Below, one piece after another: positions 9,865 through 18,945 of a DNA stretch of 64,000 nucleotides. The stretch is from Paraburkholderia tagetis (GTDB lineage: Bacteria; Pseudomonadota; Gammaproteobacteria; Burkholderiales; Burkholderiaceae), in NCBI RefSeq assembly GCF_022213065.1, contig NZ_JAKLJA010000029.1, positions 1 to 64,000 on the forward strand, read 5' to 3'. Within the stretch, counting starts at the first letter, position 1; each line of letters begins with the position of its first letter. The notes beneath the pieces were generated by a model. That model had not been told where the DNA came from. It saw nothing but the letters and a program-made list of their open reading frames with translations, and did no database searches. The translations under genes and the position numbers were made by a program.

Positions 9865-10412
9865 TATGAACGTCTGCCGGTCGACGCAGCTACAGCCATA
9901 TAACGCTCAATTTGAAAGCAAATTGACGCGCAAAATCCGCTTTCCTTCTTAATGCGGCGTGAACCGCCAGGTTTCAGGCCTCTTCCTGGTACTTTCCCTG
10001 AGCTGGAACTGGCTAAAACCTCCCAGGACTTTCCCTTGGATCGCCCGGCTTTCGGCAATTGACGAAGAATGGCCGAACGACGCGGTTGGAGTTATCCAGT
10101 CAGCCGCAAAGCCCCGCCCATAGAGGATTCCCGCCTCGTTTGCGTATTCGCCAAGCGTTTCATTGCTTACACAGTGTGCCGCTCGCATTACCAAAGGTAT
10201 GGAAAAGGGTCCAGAAAATGTATCTGGAAGCCGCAATTTGAATTGATACGCTGCAATCACTGCATCAACGGCAGCAGCAGAAGCGAAATTGCCCAGGCAT
10301 TGAATTCGAAGCCGGGTAAGCACTGATGTTAGCCGGTTCGCCACGCGAGCATTCCCGGCCGTACCGGAGTTCGCCAGTATCAATTTTTGAACCAGCCAGC
10401 TGGGAAAACCGA
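9865..10412. other. Intergenic region upstream of the betaine-uptake operon
   Basis: About 550 bp without a supported gene. Open frames on both strands here have no recognisable domain or good ribosome site. It must hold the promoter of the proVWX-like operon, but no confident -35/-10 pair or operator can be named by eye. Confidence 0.4.
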
Positions 10413-11702
10413 ATGAGCCCAAATCTGACGTTCGCGCCGGGAGACGTGATCCCCCCAGGTGCAATCAACACGGCGGGCATGCCTTCAGTGGCCCGCCCCG
10501 TTGCCATATCCGGTACCGACATTTTGACGGTCAAGAACCTTTCGAAGATCTTTGGCCCGAAGCCCGAGGTTGCCGCACAACTGGTCAAGCAGGGCCTGGG
10601 TCGCGATGAAGTCTTCAAGCGCACGGGCAACATGGTGGCAGTCAACGACGTCAGCCTCAACGTGAAGGCCGGCGAGATCTTCGTCATCATGGGACTGTCC
10701 GGCTCCGGCAAGTCGACGCTCGTGCGTCTGCTCAACCGCCTGATCGAGCCGACGGCGGGTCAGGTCGTGCTCGAAGGCCGCGACATTGCACCGATGTCCA
10801 CGCTCGAACTGCGCGAAGTGCGCCGCAAGAAAATGGCCATGGTGTTCCAGTCGTTCGCACTGCTGCCAAACCGCACGGTGCTCGACAATATTTCATACGG
10901 CCTGGAAGTCGCGGGCATGAAGAAGGCCGAGCGCTATGAAATCGCGCGGGCAGCGCTCAAGCGCGTGGGCCTCGGTTCGTACGAAAAGCTCTTGCCGGGC
11001 GAACTCTCGGGGGGCATGCAGCAGCGCGTGGGTCTGGCGCGCGCCCTGGCGGTCAATCCCGCCGTGCTGCTGATGGACGAAGCCTTCTCGGCGCTCGACC
11101 CGCTCATCCGCTTCGAAATGCAGAGCGAACTGCTGCGTCTGCAAAAGGAAGAGCAGCGAACCATCGTCTTCATTTCGCACGATATCGAAGAGGCCATCAA
11201 GATTGGCGGCCGAATCGGCATCATGAAAGATGGCTGCCTGATTCAGGTCGGCACGCCGGCTGAACTGATCCAGTCACCCGCCGACGACTACGTGCGTGAC
11301 TTTTTCCGTCATGTGGACGTGTCGCGCTTCCTCAAGGCCGAAAGCCTGATGACGCGCGTGGAGCATGGACTGATCTCCGGCGACATTGGCGCGCCTGCCG
11401 AGCGTTACCTCAATCAACTGATCGACAGCGGCGCCGAGTGTGGCTATGTGTGCGATGAAGCGGGCCGCTACCAAGGCTGCGTCACGCCCGCTTCGCTGCA
11501 CAAAGCGGGCGCCCAGCCCCTGCGCGAAGCGTTGCTCGGGGACATGAGCCCGGTCACGCTAGACACCGACCTGCACGAACTCTCCGCGATCGCCCTGAGC
11601 CAGCAACACGACGTGCCGGTCACGGACGCTGCCGGCAAGCTCGCGGGCGTCGTGTCGTGCCGAACGATACTCAAGCAGGTTATGGAGCGGAGGGCAGCAT
11701 GA
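10413..11702 (+). CDS. proV: Glycine betaine/proline-type ABC transporter ATP-binding protein
   Basis: A 429-residue ATPase of the ProV/OpuAA group that powers import of betaine-like osmolytes. Walker A is GLSGSGKST, signature LSGGMQQRVGLARA, Walker B LLMDEAFSALD, and the tail from about residue 270 resembles the paired CBS domains of ProV. The start at 10413 (MSPNLTF) is chosen over the upstream ATG at 10326 for a GGGA before it and for family length; evidence is modest. Its stop overlaps the permease start (ATGA), showing tight coupling. Here it heads catabolic genes, so uptake probably serves nutrition rather than osmoprotection. Confidence 0.92.
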   Translation: MSPNLTFAPGDVIPPGAINTAGMPSVARPVAISGTDILTVKNLSKIFGPKPEVAAQLVKQGLGRDEVFKRTGNMVAVNDVSLNVKAGEIFVIMGLSGSGKSTLVRLLNRLIEPTAGQVVLEGRDIAPMSTLELREVRRKKMAMVFQSFALLPNRTVLDNISYGLEVAGMKKAERYEIARAALKRVGLGSYEKLLPGELSGGMQQRVGLARALAVNPAVLLMDEAFSALDPLIRFEMQSELLRLQKEEQRTIVFISHDIEEAIKIGGRIGIMKDGCLIQVGTPAELIQSPADDYVRDFFRHVDVSRFLKAESLMTRVEHGLISGDIGAPAERYLNQLIDSGAECGYVCDEAGRYQGCVTPASLHKAGAQPLREALLGDMSPVTLDTDLHELSAIALSQQHDVPVTDAAGKLAGVVSCRTILKQVMERRAA

Positions 11703-12580
11703 ATTCGTCAGTCATCGGCAAGTTTGCAGAGAACGCCGTCAATTTCCTTTTTAATCATTTCCAGGGCGGCTTCAACGCGTTTTCTGCGGCGCTGGGTGCC
11801 GTCGTCAAGCTGCTGGAAAGCGGGCTGGGGGCCATTCCCTTCGTCGCGATGCTCGTCTTCCTCGTTGCGTTCGCCTTGTGGCGCCGTGGTATCGCGTTTG
11901 CGGTGTTCGTTGGCATCGCGCTGCTGCTCATTCATTACATGGGACTGTGGCCGCAAACGGTCGCCACGCTCGCGCTCGTCGTGGCCGCCACGGTATTCAG
12001 CCTCATCGTTGGCGTGCCGCTCGGTATCTGGGGTGCGCGAAACAAGCGCGTGGAAATGGTGCTGCGCTCGCTGCTCGACTTCATGCAGACCATGCCGGCA
12101 TTCGTTTATCTGATTCCCGCCGTGATCCTGTTCGGGCTGGGCCGCGTGCCTGCCGTGATCGCAACCGTGGTGTTCGCCATGCCGCCCGTGGTGCGGCTCA
12201 CCACGCTGGGCATCCGCCAGGTGCGCGAAGAACTGCTGGAAGCAGGGCGCTCGTTTGGCAGTACCGACGCGCAATTGCTCTGGAAAATCCAGTTGCCGAA
12301 CGCGTTGCCTTCCATCATGGCCGGTGTGAACCAGACCATCATGATGTCGCTTTCGATGGTCGTGATCGCTTCGATGATCGGTGCGGGCGGCTTGGGCGAG
12401 TACGTGTTGAGCGGTATCCAGCGCCTTGATATCGGTATCGGCTTCGAAGGGGGGCTGGGTGTCGTGCTGCTGGCCATCGTGCTGGACCGCCTGACGGAGA
12501 CGTTTGGTGTGAAGTCGAAGAAGAGGAGACCTGTCACGAAAGTGGGCAAGGCGGGCGCTACCGAAGCGGCGCATAGCTAA
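11699..12580 (+). CDS. proW: Betaine-type ABC transporter permease
   Basis: A 293-residue inner-membrane protein with about six hydrophobic helices and the binding-protein-dependent transport permease core, including the EAA-type loop EELLEAGRSFGSTDAQLLWKI near residue 185. It overlaps proV by 4 nt and has GGAG/GAGGG before its ATG. It is the membrane channel for the ProX-captured ligand. The extended frame upstream of 11699 is inside proV and not used. Confidence 0.92.
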   Translation: MNSSVIGKFAENAVNFLFNHFQGGFNAFSAALGAVVKLLESGLGAIPFVAMLVFLVAFALWRRGIAFAVFVGIALLLIHYMGLWPQTVATLALVVAATVFSLIVGVPLGIWGARNKRVEMVLRSLLDFMQTMPAFVYLIPAVILFGLGRVPAVIATVVFAMPPVVRLTTLGIRQVREELLEAGRSFGSTDAQLLWKIQLPNALPSIMAGVNQTIMMSLSMVVIASMIGAGGLGEYVLSGIQRLDIGIGFEGGLGVVLLAIVLDRLTETFGVKSKKRRPVTKVGKAGATEAAHS

Positions 12581-12661
12581 CCGGCCTCAGGCCTGCCCAG
12601 CACCACCGGCAGGTCAACCGTGGCGGAATGAGTAGTTTCAATATAAATACGGAGTACTAAG

Positions 12662-13540
12662 ATGATCAGCGATATTCTCAAATCACTCACGGCGAAGGTG
12701 GCGCTATCGACAATCGTCGCTCTGGGCGCTGTTGGTTCCGCGGCGGCGGCGGAGCCGATCAAGCTGGCGATTACCGACTGGGCAGACGTTCTCGCCACGG
12801 CCAACGTCGCCAAGTACGTCCTCGAAGCCAAGCTGAATCAGCCCGTCAAGTTCGTCAATGCGGACATCGGTATTCAGTTCCAGGGCGTCGCGCGCGGCGA
12901 CCTCGACATCATGGTGGGCGGCTGGCTGCCGGTTACGCATGCCGTGTACTACGCGAAGTACAAGAACGATCTGGATGACGTTGGCGTCATCTACACGGGC
13001 GGCCGGAACGGCTGGGCCGTGCCCGCATACGTGCCCGAGTCCGAAGTTTCGTCGATTTCGGATCTGAACAAGCCGGACGTCAAGAGCAAGCTCGACGGCA
13101 CGATTCAGGGCATTGGTCCGGGCTCGGGCCTGATGCAGGCCTCCCAGAAGTCGGTCGAGGCTTACGGCTTGAACGGCTACAACCTCCAGTCGTCCAGCGA
13201 AGCCGGCATGCTGGCCGCGGTGTCGCGTGCGTATCAGACGAAGCAATGGGTGGTCGCTACGGTCTGGAGCCCGCATTGGCTCTGGCAGAAATGGCAGATG
13301 CGCTATTTGAAGGACCCCAAGGGCACGCTGGGCGGCGAGGAGCAGATCCACGCGTTCGCTTCGAAGCAGTTCGCCACCAGGTTCCCGCGCGCCGACGTGT
13401 TCTTCAAGCATTTCAAGCTGACGCTGGCCGACGTGGAAGCCATCGAACTTGAAGGCAACAGCACGAACGACTACGCCACCGCCGCGAAGAAGTTTGTCGA
13501 TGCGCACCCGGACAAGCTGAAAGCCTGGCTGCAGCAGTAA
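12662..13540 (+). CDS. proX: Betaine-type ABC transporter substrate-binding protein
   Basis: A 292-residue periplasmic protein of the OpuAC/ProX family. The signal peptide ends at about AAAAEPIK. Tryptophans placed for a cation-pi ligand cage are visible (ITDWADV, VGGWLPV, NGWAVP, WSPHWLWQKW), typical of quaternary-ammonium binding. The ATG is preceded by GGAG about 9 nt upstream. It follows proW by 81 nt. The tryptophan-rich pocket supports a trimethylammonium or betaine ligand; which one cannot be told from sequence. Confidence 0.92.
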   Translation: MISDILKSLTAKVALSTIVALGAVGSAAAAEPIKLAITDWADVLATANVAKYVLEAKLNQPVKFVNADIGIQFQGVARGDLDIMVGGWLPVTHAVYYAKYKNDLDDVGVIYTGGRNGWAVPAYVPESEVSSISDLNKPDVKSKLDGTIQGIGPGSGLMQASQKSVEAYGLNGYNLQSSSEAGMLAAVSRAYQTKQWVVATVWSPHWLWQKWQMRYLKDPKGTLGGEEQIHAFASKQFATRFPRADVFFKHFKLTLADVEAIELEGNSTNDYATAAKKFVDAHPDKLKAWLQQ

Positions 13541-13641
13541 CCATAAGGTTCGTGTTCAGGGAGCAGGAAGGGCCCGCTGCCCCCTGGCGATCTTCATGTT
13601 CTGGCAGGGCCCCTTGACACGATGACTTCATGGAGTGACCT

Positions 13642-14937
13642 GTGAGCGAGAATTCGTGCTTCTTTTCTGAAACGCTCCAGAGCCGTGACCCGGTCATTGC
13701 ATCGGAGATCGCGCTCGAATTGCGCCGTCAGCAAACGCAGATCGAATTGATTGCTTCCGAGAATATTGTTTCGGCCGCGGTCATGGAAGCGCAAGGAACG
13801 GTGCTGACCAACAAGTATGCCGAGGGCTACCCGTCGAAGCGCTACTACGGCGGCTGCGAACACGTCGACCGGATCGAGGCGCTGGCCATCGACCGCGTGA
13901 AGGCGCTGTTCGACGCAGACTACGCCAACGTGCAGCCGCATTCGGGCGCCCAGGCAAACGGCGCGGTCATGCTCGCGCTCGTCAAGCCGGGCGACACGGT
14001 CATGGGCATGTCGCTCGACGCGGGCGGCCACCTCACGCACGGCGCGCGGCCAGCGCTTTCCGGGAAGTGGTTCAACGCCGTGCAATATGGCGTGAGCGCG
14101 CAAACGTATCGTATCGACTACGACGCCGTGCGCCGGCTCGCGCAGGAACACCGGCCGAAGCTCATCATTGCGGGTTACTCGGCTTACCCGCGGGCGCTCG
14201 ACTTTGCAGCCTTCCGCGAGATCGCGGACAGCGTGGGCGCGTTGCTCATGGTGGACATGGCGCATATCGCCGGTATCGTCGCGGCGGGGCGTCATGACAA
14301 CCCGGTCAAATACGCGGACGTGGTGACGTCGACCACGCACAAGACGCTTCGCGGCCCCCGTGGCGGTTTCATCCTTACCAACAACGCCGACATTGGAAAG
14401 AAGATCAATTCTTCCGTGTTCCCAGGCTTGCAGGGCGGTCCGCTCATGCACGTCATTGCGGGCAAGGCGGTGGCGTTCGGCGAAGCGCTGCGACCCGAAT
14501 TCGCGGGCTACATCGGCCGGGTGCTGCACAACGCCGAGGTGCTCGGCAAGGTCCTGCAATCGGGCGGGCTCTCCCTCGTCACGGGCGGCACCGACAACCA
14601 CCTGCTGCTCGTCGATCTTCGTGCGAAGCGCATCACGGGCGCGCAGGCCGAGAAAGCCCTGGAGCGCGCCGGCATCACTTGCAACAAGAACGGTATTCCG
14701 TTCGACACGGAAAACCCAACGGTGACCTCCGGCATCCGGCTTGGCACGCCTGCCGGTACGACGCGCGGATTCGGCACCGCGCAGTTCGAGCAGGTCGGGC
14801 AGATGATTCTCGAAGTCCTTGCGGGCCTGGAGCGTACGCCCGGCGGCGACGACCAGGTCGAGCGCGCCGTGCGTAGCCGCGTGAGAGATCTGTGCAACCA
14901 GTTTCCGATTTATTCGCACGCCGACGCGCTCGCCTAA
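13642..14937 (+). CDS. glyA: Serine hydroxymethyltransferase family enzyme
   Basis: A 431-residue PLP enzyme with IELIASENIVS, YAEGYPSKRYYGGCE, and the PLP lysine in TSTTHKTLRGPRGG at residue 234. The start is GTG at 13642 with GGAG 9 nt upstream. The family interconverts serine and glycine with tetrahydrofolate and can also cleave 3-hydroxy amino acids such as threonine and 3-hydroxytrimethyllysine. Its position in a transport/catabolic operon indicates a dedicated paralogue that either recycles glycine plus a one-carbon unit or acts as a beta-hydroxy amino acid aldolase. Which of these holds is inference. Confidence 0.93.
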   Translation: MSENSCFFSETLQSRDPVIASEIALELRRQQTQIELIASENIVSAAVMEAQGTVLTNKYAEGYPSKRYYGGCEHVDRIEALAIDRVKALFDADYANVQPHSGAQANGAVMLALVKPGDTVMGMSLDAGGHLTHGARPALSGKWFNAVQYGVSAQTYRIDYDAVRRLAQEHRPKLIIAGYSAYPRALDFAAFREIADSVGALLMVDMAHIAGIVAAGRHDNPVKYADVVTSTTHKTLRGPRGGFILTNNADIGKKINSSVFPGLQGGPLMHVIAGKAVAFGEALRPEFAGYIGRVLHNAEVLGKVLQSGGLSLVTGGTDNHLLLVDLRAKRITGAQAEKALERAGITCNKNGIPFDTENPTVTSGIRLGTPAGTTRGFGTAQFEQVGQMILEVLAGLERTPGGDDQVERAVRSRVRDLCNQFPIYSHADALA

Positions 14938-15010
14938 GCCGGGTGGCCCGCCTGCAATTGCAACGCAGTCCAGATTATTTGTTTGAAGATTACTGAAGAG
15001 AGGAATCGAA

Positions 15011-15898
15011 ATGAGCTTCGAGGGCGTCCATACTCCGCTGGTCACTCCGTTCAAGGAAGACGGTGAAATCGACCACGTTTTGCTCGGCAAGCACGCAGCG
15101 AATCTCGCAGGCCGCGTTTCAGGCCTCGGGATCGGCGGCACCACGGGCGAATACTACGCGTTGAGCTTCGAGGAACGCGTGAAGACTTTCAACACGGTTG
15201 CCGAGGCAGCAGGCGGAAAAACGTATCTGACCGCGGGCATCAACGCGACCACGACGAAGGAAGTGATTCGCCTCGGTCTGGAGGCCAAGCGGGCCGGCTT
15301 GTCGTCGCTGCTGGTTGCCGCGCCGTATTACACCCAGCCGACACAGGAAGAACTGCTCAGCCACATGTTGAAGGTGGACGACGCACTCGACATGCCCATC
15401 ATGCTCTACAACTTTCCGGCTCGCACGGGAACGGAAATCGGCGATGGCGTGCTGACAACGCTGCTTGAGCGTCCGAACTTTGTCGCCATGAAAGAAAGCA
15501 CCGGCGATATTTCGCATCTGCACCACCTCGTCACGCATTTCAAGGAGCGGCTGGTACTCAGTTGCGGCATGGACGACCAGGCGCTCGAATTTTTCGCGTG
15601 GGGCGCAAAGAGCTGGGTGGGCGGCGCCTCCAACTTCCTGCCGGAAGCGCACACGGCGCTTTTCGAAGCATGCGTGAAGCAGAACGATTTCGTGCTGGGC
15701 CGCACGCTGATGACGCAATTGCTGCCCGTGCTCGAACTGCTCGAGCGCAGCGGCAAATTCATCCAGTACGTTCGCTACGGTTGCGAACTGGTAGGGCTTC
15801 CGGTAGGCGTTGCACGTGCGCCGCTCGGCTCGCTCACGCAAGAGGAGCGCAGCGCGTTTGCGCAACTGGTCAAACCTCTGATTCGCAACGCCCAGTAA
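15011..15898 (+). CDS. DapA-like dihydrodipicolinate synthase family aldolase/dehydratase
   Basis: A 295-residue class I aldolase-fold protein. The Schiff-base lysine is Lys161 (VAMKESTGD) and the catalytic tyrosine Tyr133 (LYNFPARTG), the same positions as in E. coli DapA; GIGGTTGEYYAL near residue 40 carries the pyruvate-binding Thr-Thr. The first glycine-rich loop has GTTGEY rather than the GTTGES of lysine-biosynthetic enzymes, suggesting a catabolic aldolase or deaminase. Preceded by GAGAGGAATCG. It sits 10 nt before the oxidase and is probably one step of the same pathway, acting on a 2-keto acid or imine intermediate. Confidence 0.88.
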   Translation: MSFEGVHTPLVTPFKEDGEIDHVLLGKHAANLAGRVSGLGIGGTTGEYYALSFEERVKTFNTVAEAAGGKTYLTAGINATTTKEVIRLGLEAKRAGLSSLLVAAPYYTQPTQEELLSHMLKVDDALDMPIMLYNFPARTGTEIGDGVLTTLLERPNFVAMKESTGDISHLHHLVTHFKERLVLSCGMDDQALEFFAWGAKSWVGGASNFLPEAHTALFEACVKQNDFVLGRTLMTQLLPVLELLERSGKFIQYVRYGCELVGLPVGVARAPLGSLTQEERSAFAQLVKPLIRNAQ

Positions 15899-15907
15899 TA
15901 ACAGACC

Positions 15908-17239
15908 ATGGCTTCGAATCTGGAATTCGCGCGGTTTCCGGCGCCCGATGGCGTCAATGGATGGTGGGAGAGCCTCCCGCCTGCGGCGCCTGTCAAGGCC
16001 GTGTCGTCGCAGCATCGTTACGACTGGGTCGTGGTCGGCGGCGGCATTACCGGGCTTTGCGCTGCTCGCCGGCTTGCCGAGCTGGCGCCCGATGCGTCGA
16101 TTGCGCTCGTCGAGGCCGATCGCATCGGGCGCACGACAGCCGGGCGCAATTCCGGATTTTTCGTCGATTTGCCGCACGACATCAGCAGTGAAAGCTATTC
16201 GCGCAGCGTGGCGGAGGACAAGGCCGACGTAAGGTTTCAGCGGCACGGGATCGACTACGTGCGCTCGATCGTGCGCCAGCACAATATCGATTGCGATTGG
16301 CGCGACGACGGGAAATTCCACGCCTCGGTGAATAAAAAGGGCTTCGACGCGCTGACGCACTTTGCGCAAGGATTGTCGCGCATCGACGAACCATTCGAGT
16401 GGCTCGATCAAGCGGCCATTCGCGCGGTGACGGGTACGGACTTCTATCAGGGCGCACTGTTCACGCCGGGATGCAGCACCGTGCAGCCGGCTGCGCTCAT
16501 GCGCGGTCTGGCGGCTACGCAGCCCAGGAACGTCACGGTATTCGAGCAGAGTGCGGTGACCGAAATCGAGCATCGCGGCAACGAGAAAGTCCTGCACTTC
16601 GCGGGCGGCAAGATCGTCGCCGGGCAAGTGATTCTCTGCACCAACGCTTATGCGGCGACATTCGGCATGCATCCCAATGGCTTGCTGCCCGTCTACACGT
16701 TCGCATCGATGACTCGCGTCTTGAAGGCGCAAGAGGTTGCGAGACTGGGCGGCACATCGTCGTGGTCGCTGATTCCCGCGGACCCGATGGGTACGACCGT
16801 GCGCCGTCTCGGAACGAACCGTATTTGCGTGCGCAACCATTTCGCATTTCGTCCGCGGCTGCAGGTGTCGGACGCCGATCTCGCGAAGTCGAAAATGCTG
16901 CATCAGCGCTCGTTCGCGCGCCGGTTCCCGATGCTCGAGGGCGTCGAGCTCGAGTACACGTGGGGCGGCCCGCTGTGTCTTTCCGCGAACAACGGTGCGC
17001 TGTTCGGGCGCCGCGACGATGGCATCCTGGAAGCGGTGGGCTGCAATGGTCTTGGGCTCAGCCGAGGCTCTTCGTCCGGCAAGCTGATTGCGGAATATGC
17101 GCTGGGCCGGACCAGTGAACTCGTGCTTCAGCTTCTGAAGCAGCCGCATCCGCGTTCGCTGCCGGTTCGCCCAATTGTGGATGTGGCGGTCTCGGCAACG
17201 ATCTGGGCGAAGGAAATGTCGGCGGGTGCCGAGCTTTAA
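15908..17239 (+). CDS. FAD-dependent amine oxidoreductase (DAO family, PuuB-like)
   Basis: A 443-residue DAO-fold flavoprotein with the FAD motif WVVVGGGITGLCAARRLAEL at residues 38-57. The next block, GRTTAGRNSGFFVDLPHD, resembles gamma-glutamylputrescine and related amine oxidases. The C-terminal GCNGLGLSRGSSSGKLIAEYALG is the second FAD-contact motif. It would oxidise a secondary or primary amine to an imine/aldehyde. It is placed directly before an aldehyde dehydrogenase with 17 nt between, the standard amine-to-acid arrangement. The natural substrate is unknown. Confidence 0.85.
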   Translation: MASNLEFARFPAPDGVNGWWESLPPAAPVKAVSSQHRYDWVVVGGGITGLCAARRLAELAPDASIALVEADRIGRTTAGRNSGFFVDLPHDISSESYSRSVAEDKADVRFQRHGIDYVRSIVRQHNIDCDWRDDGKFHASVNKKGFDALTHFAQGLSRIDEPFEWLDQAAIRAVTGTDFYQGALFTPGCSTVQPAALMRGLAATQPRNVTVFEQSAVTEIEHRGNEKVLHFAGGKIVAGQVILCTNAYAATFGMHPNGLLPVYTFASMTRVLKAQEVARLGGTSSWSLIPADPMGTTVRRLGTNRICVRNHFAFRPRLQVSDADLAKSKMLHQRSFARRFPMLEGVELEYTWGGPLCLSANNGALFGRRDDGILEAVGCNGLGLSRGSSSGKLIAEYALGRTSELVLQLLKQPHPRSLPVRPIVDVAVSATIWAKEMSAGAEL

Positions 17240-17256
17240 TTAACCAAGGACACGAG

Positions 17257-18750
17257 ATGACGACGCATCAGGACTGGAAGCACAAAGCCGCAAAACTTTC
17301 GCTCGACGGCCGGGCATTCATTGCAGGCGAGCGCAGTCGCGCAGCGTCCGGCGAAACGTTCGCCACGCTCAACCCGGCTTCGGGCCAGGTACTCGCGGAA
17401 GTGGCGAAATGCGCCGACAAAGATGTGGATCGCGCGGTCGCCGCCGCCCGGGAGTCCTTCGAATCCGGCGTGTGGTCGAAGGCCTCGCCCGCTCACAGGA
17501 AGTCGGTGCTGCTGCGCCTTGCGCAGTTGATCGACGAGCATGCGGACGAACTGGCGCTTCTCGAAGCACTGGAGGCGGGCAAGCCGATCAGCGAATGCCT
17601 CGGGCTCGATATTCCCGAGTCAGCGGCCTGCATTCGTTGGCATGCCGAAGTGACTGACAAGCGTTACGACGCGCTTTCGCCTTCGGGTGCCGACGTCGTG
17701 AGCATGATCACGCGCGAACCGATCGGCGTAGTGGCCGCGGTGCTGCCGTGGAATTTCCCGGCGCTCATGCTGGCATGGAAAATCGGGCCCGCGCTGTCGG
17801 TGGGCAATAGCGTGGTCGTGAAGCCTGCGGAGCAAACATCTTTGTCGACCTTGCGCATTGCCGACCTCGCGCTCGAAGCAGGCGTTCCAGCAGGCGTGTT
17901 CAGCGTGGTCACGGGCTTCGGCGAGGGGGCGGGGCAGGCGCTGGGCCGCCATGCCGATGTCGACCTCGTGGCATTCACAGGCTCGACCGAAACCGGCAAG
18001 CGCTTTCTGCATTATTCGGCGGACACCAATTTGAAGCGCGTGGTGCTGGAGTGCGGCGGCAAGAATCCGCAGGTGATTCTTCCCGATGTCGCGAATCTCC
18101 AAACTGTTGCAGAGCAGGCCGTCGCCGCCGCGTTCTGGAACATGGGAGAAAATTGCAGCGCGGGTTCGCGCATTATCGTTCCTTCGAGCAAGCGCGCAGA
18201 ACTGGTCGAGAAAGTCGAGGCCGTGCTCGCGGGCTGGAAGACGGGCGATCCGCTCGACCCGGACGCGAAACTCGGCGCGCTGATCGAGCAAAAGCACTAC
18301 GAGAAGGTGCTCGCGCACATCGAGAAGGCGAAGGCACAAGGCGCGCGCGTGATTTGCGGAGGACGTGCCGCGCTGAGCGAAACGGGCGGGTGGTTCGTCG
18401 AGCCCACGATCTTCGATCAGGTCACGCCGGATATGGCCATCGCACGCGAAGAGGTGTTCGGGCCGGTCGTGTGCTTTATCGAATACGACGACGTGGAGGA
18501 CGCTATCCGGATCGCGAACGACACGTGCTATGGTCTTGCAGCCTCGCTGTGGACGGACAACGTAAACAGCGCCCATAAGGTTGCCGCGCGTATCCGTGCA
18601 GGCACCGTCACGGTAAACTGTTTCGGTGAGGGCGATCTTTCCACGCCGTTCGGCGGCTTCAAGCAATCCGGGTTTGGCGGGCGCGACAAATCGGTCTATG
18701 CGCACGACCAGTATTGCGAATTGAAGACCACGTGGCTGAAGCTCACTTGA
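17257..18750 (+). CDS. Aldehyde dehydrogenase (PuuC/aminoaldehyde type)
   Basis: A 497-residue NAD(P)-dependent aldehyde dehydrogenase. Visible motifs: PWNFPALMLAWKIGPAL, the cofactor loop FTGSTETGK, catalytic Glu in LECGGKNP near residue 265, nucleophilic Cys in NMGENCSAGSR near 299, and EEVFGPVV. The sequence is closest in feel to gamma-aminobutyraldehyde, guanidinobutyraldehyde and trimethylaminobutyraldehyde dehydrogenases. It completes oxidation of the aldehyde released by the preceding oxidase or by the SHMT-like aldolase. A broken copy of its C-terminal end lies at 19960-20034. Confidence 0.93.
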   Translation: MTTHQDWKHKAAKLSLDGRAFIAGERSRAASGETFATLNPASGQVLAEVAKCADKDVDRAVAAARESFESGVWSKASPAHRKSVLLRLAQLIDEHADELALLEALEAGKPISECLGLDIPESAACIRWHAEVTDKRYDALSPSGADVVSMITREPIGVVAAVLPWNFPALMLAWKIGPALSVGNSVVVKPAEQTSLSTLRIADLALEAGVPAGVFSVVTGFGEGAGQALGRHADVDLVAFTGSTETGKRFLHYSADTNLKRVVLECGGKNPQVILPDVANLQTVAEQAVAAAFWNMGENCSAGSRIIVPSSKRAELVEKVEAVLAGWKTGDPLDPDAKLGALIEQKHYEKVLAHIEKAKAQGARVICGGRAALSETGGWFVEPTIFDQVTPDMAIAREEVFGPVVCFIEYDDVEDAIRIANDTCYGLAASLWTDNVNSAHKVAARIRAGTVTVNCFGEGDLSTPFGGFKQSGFGGRDKSVYAHDQYCELKTTWLKLT

Positions 18751-18945
18751 CGCGGCAGCAGTCAAGCGCGCGAGGGGCGCGTAGCCCACCGCGCACAATG
18801 GCGGCATTCAATATAAGGCCCTGATTCTGGATCTCCTCACTTGCCACCGGGCAAACGGGCTCGCAAACTATTCTCATCCGAATCCCTTTATGGTTCGTGG
18901 CGCGCTTGAATGCGCCATGCGAGCACCGTTTATAGAGCGCACGCC

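Noticed and set aside
9949..10464. 171-codon minus-strand frame upstream of proV
   Set aside because: No recognisable domain, no good ribosome site, and it would overlap the proV promoter and start.
15119..17149. 676-codon minus-strand frame across two genes
   Set aside because: Covers parts of the DapA-like and oxidase genes in antisense; a protein spanning both is not credible.
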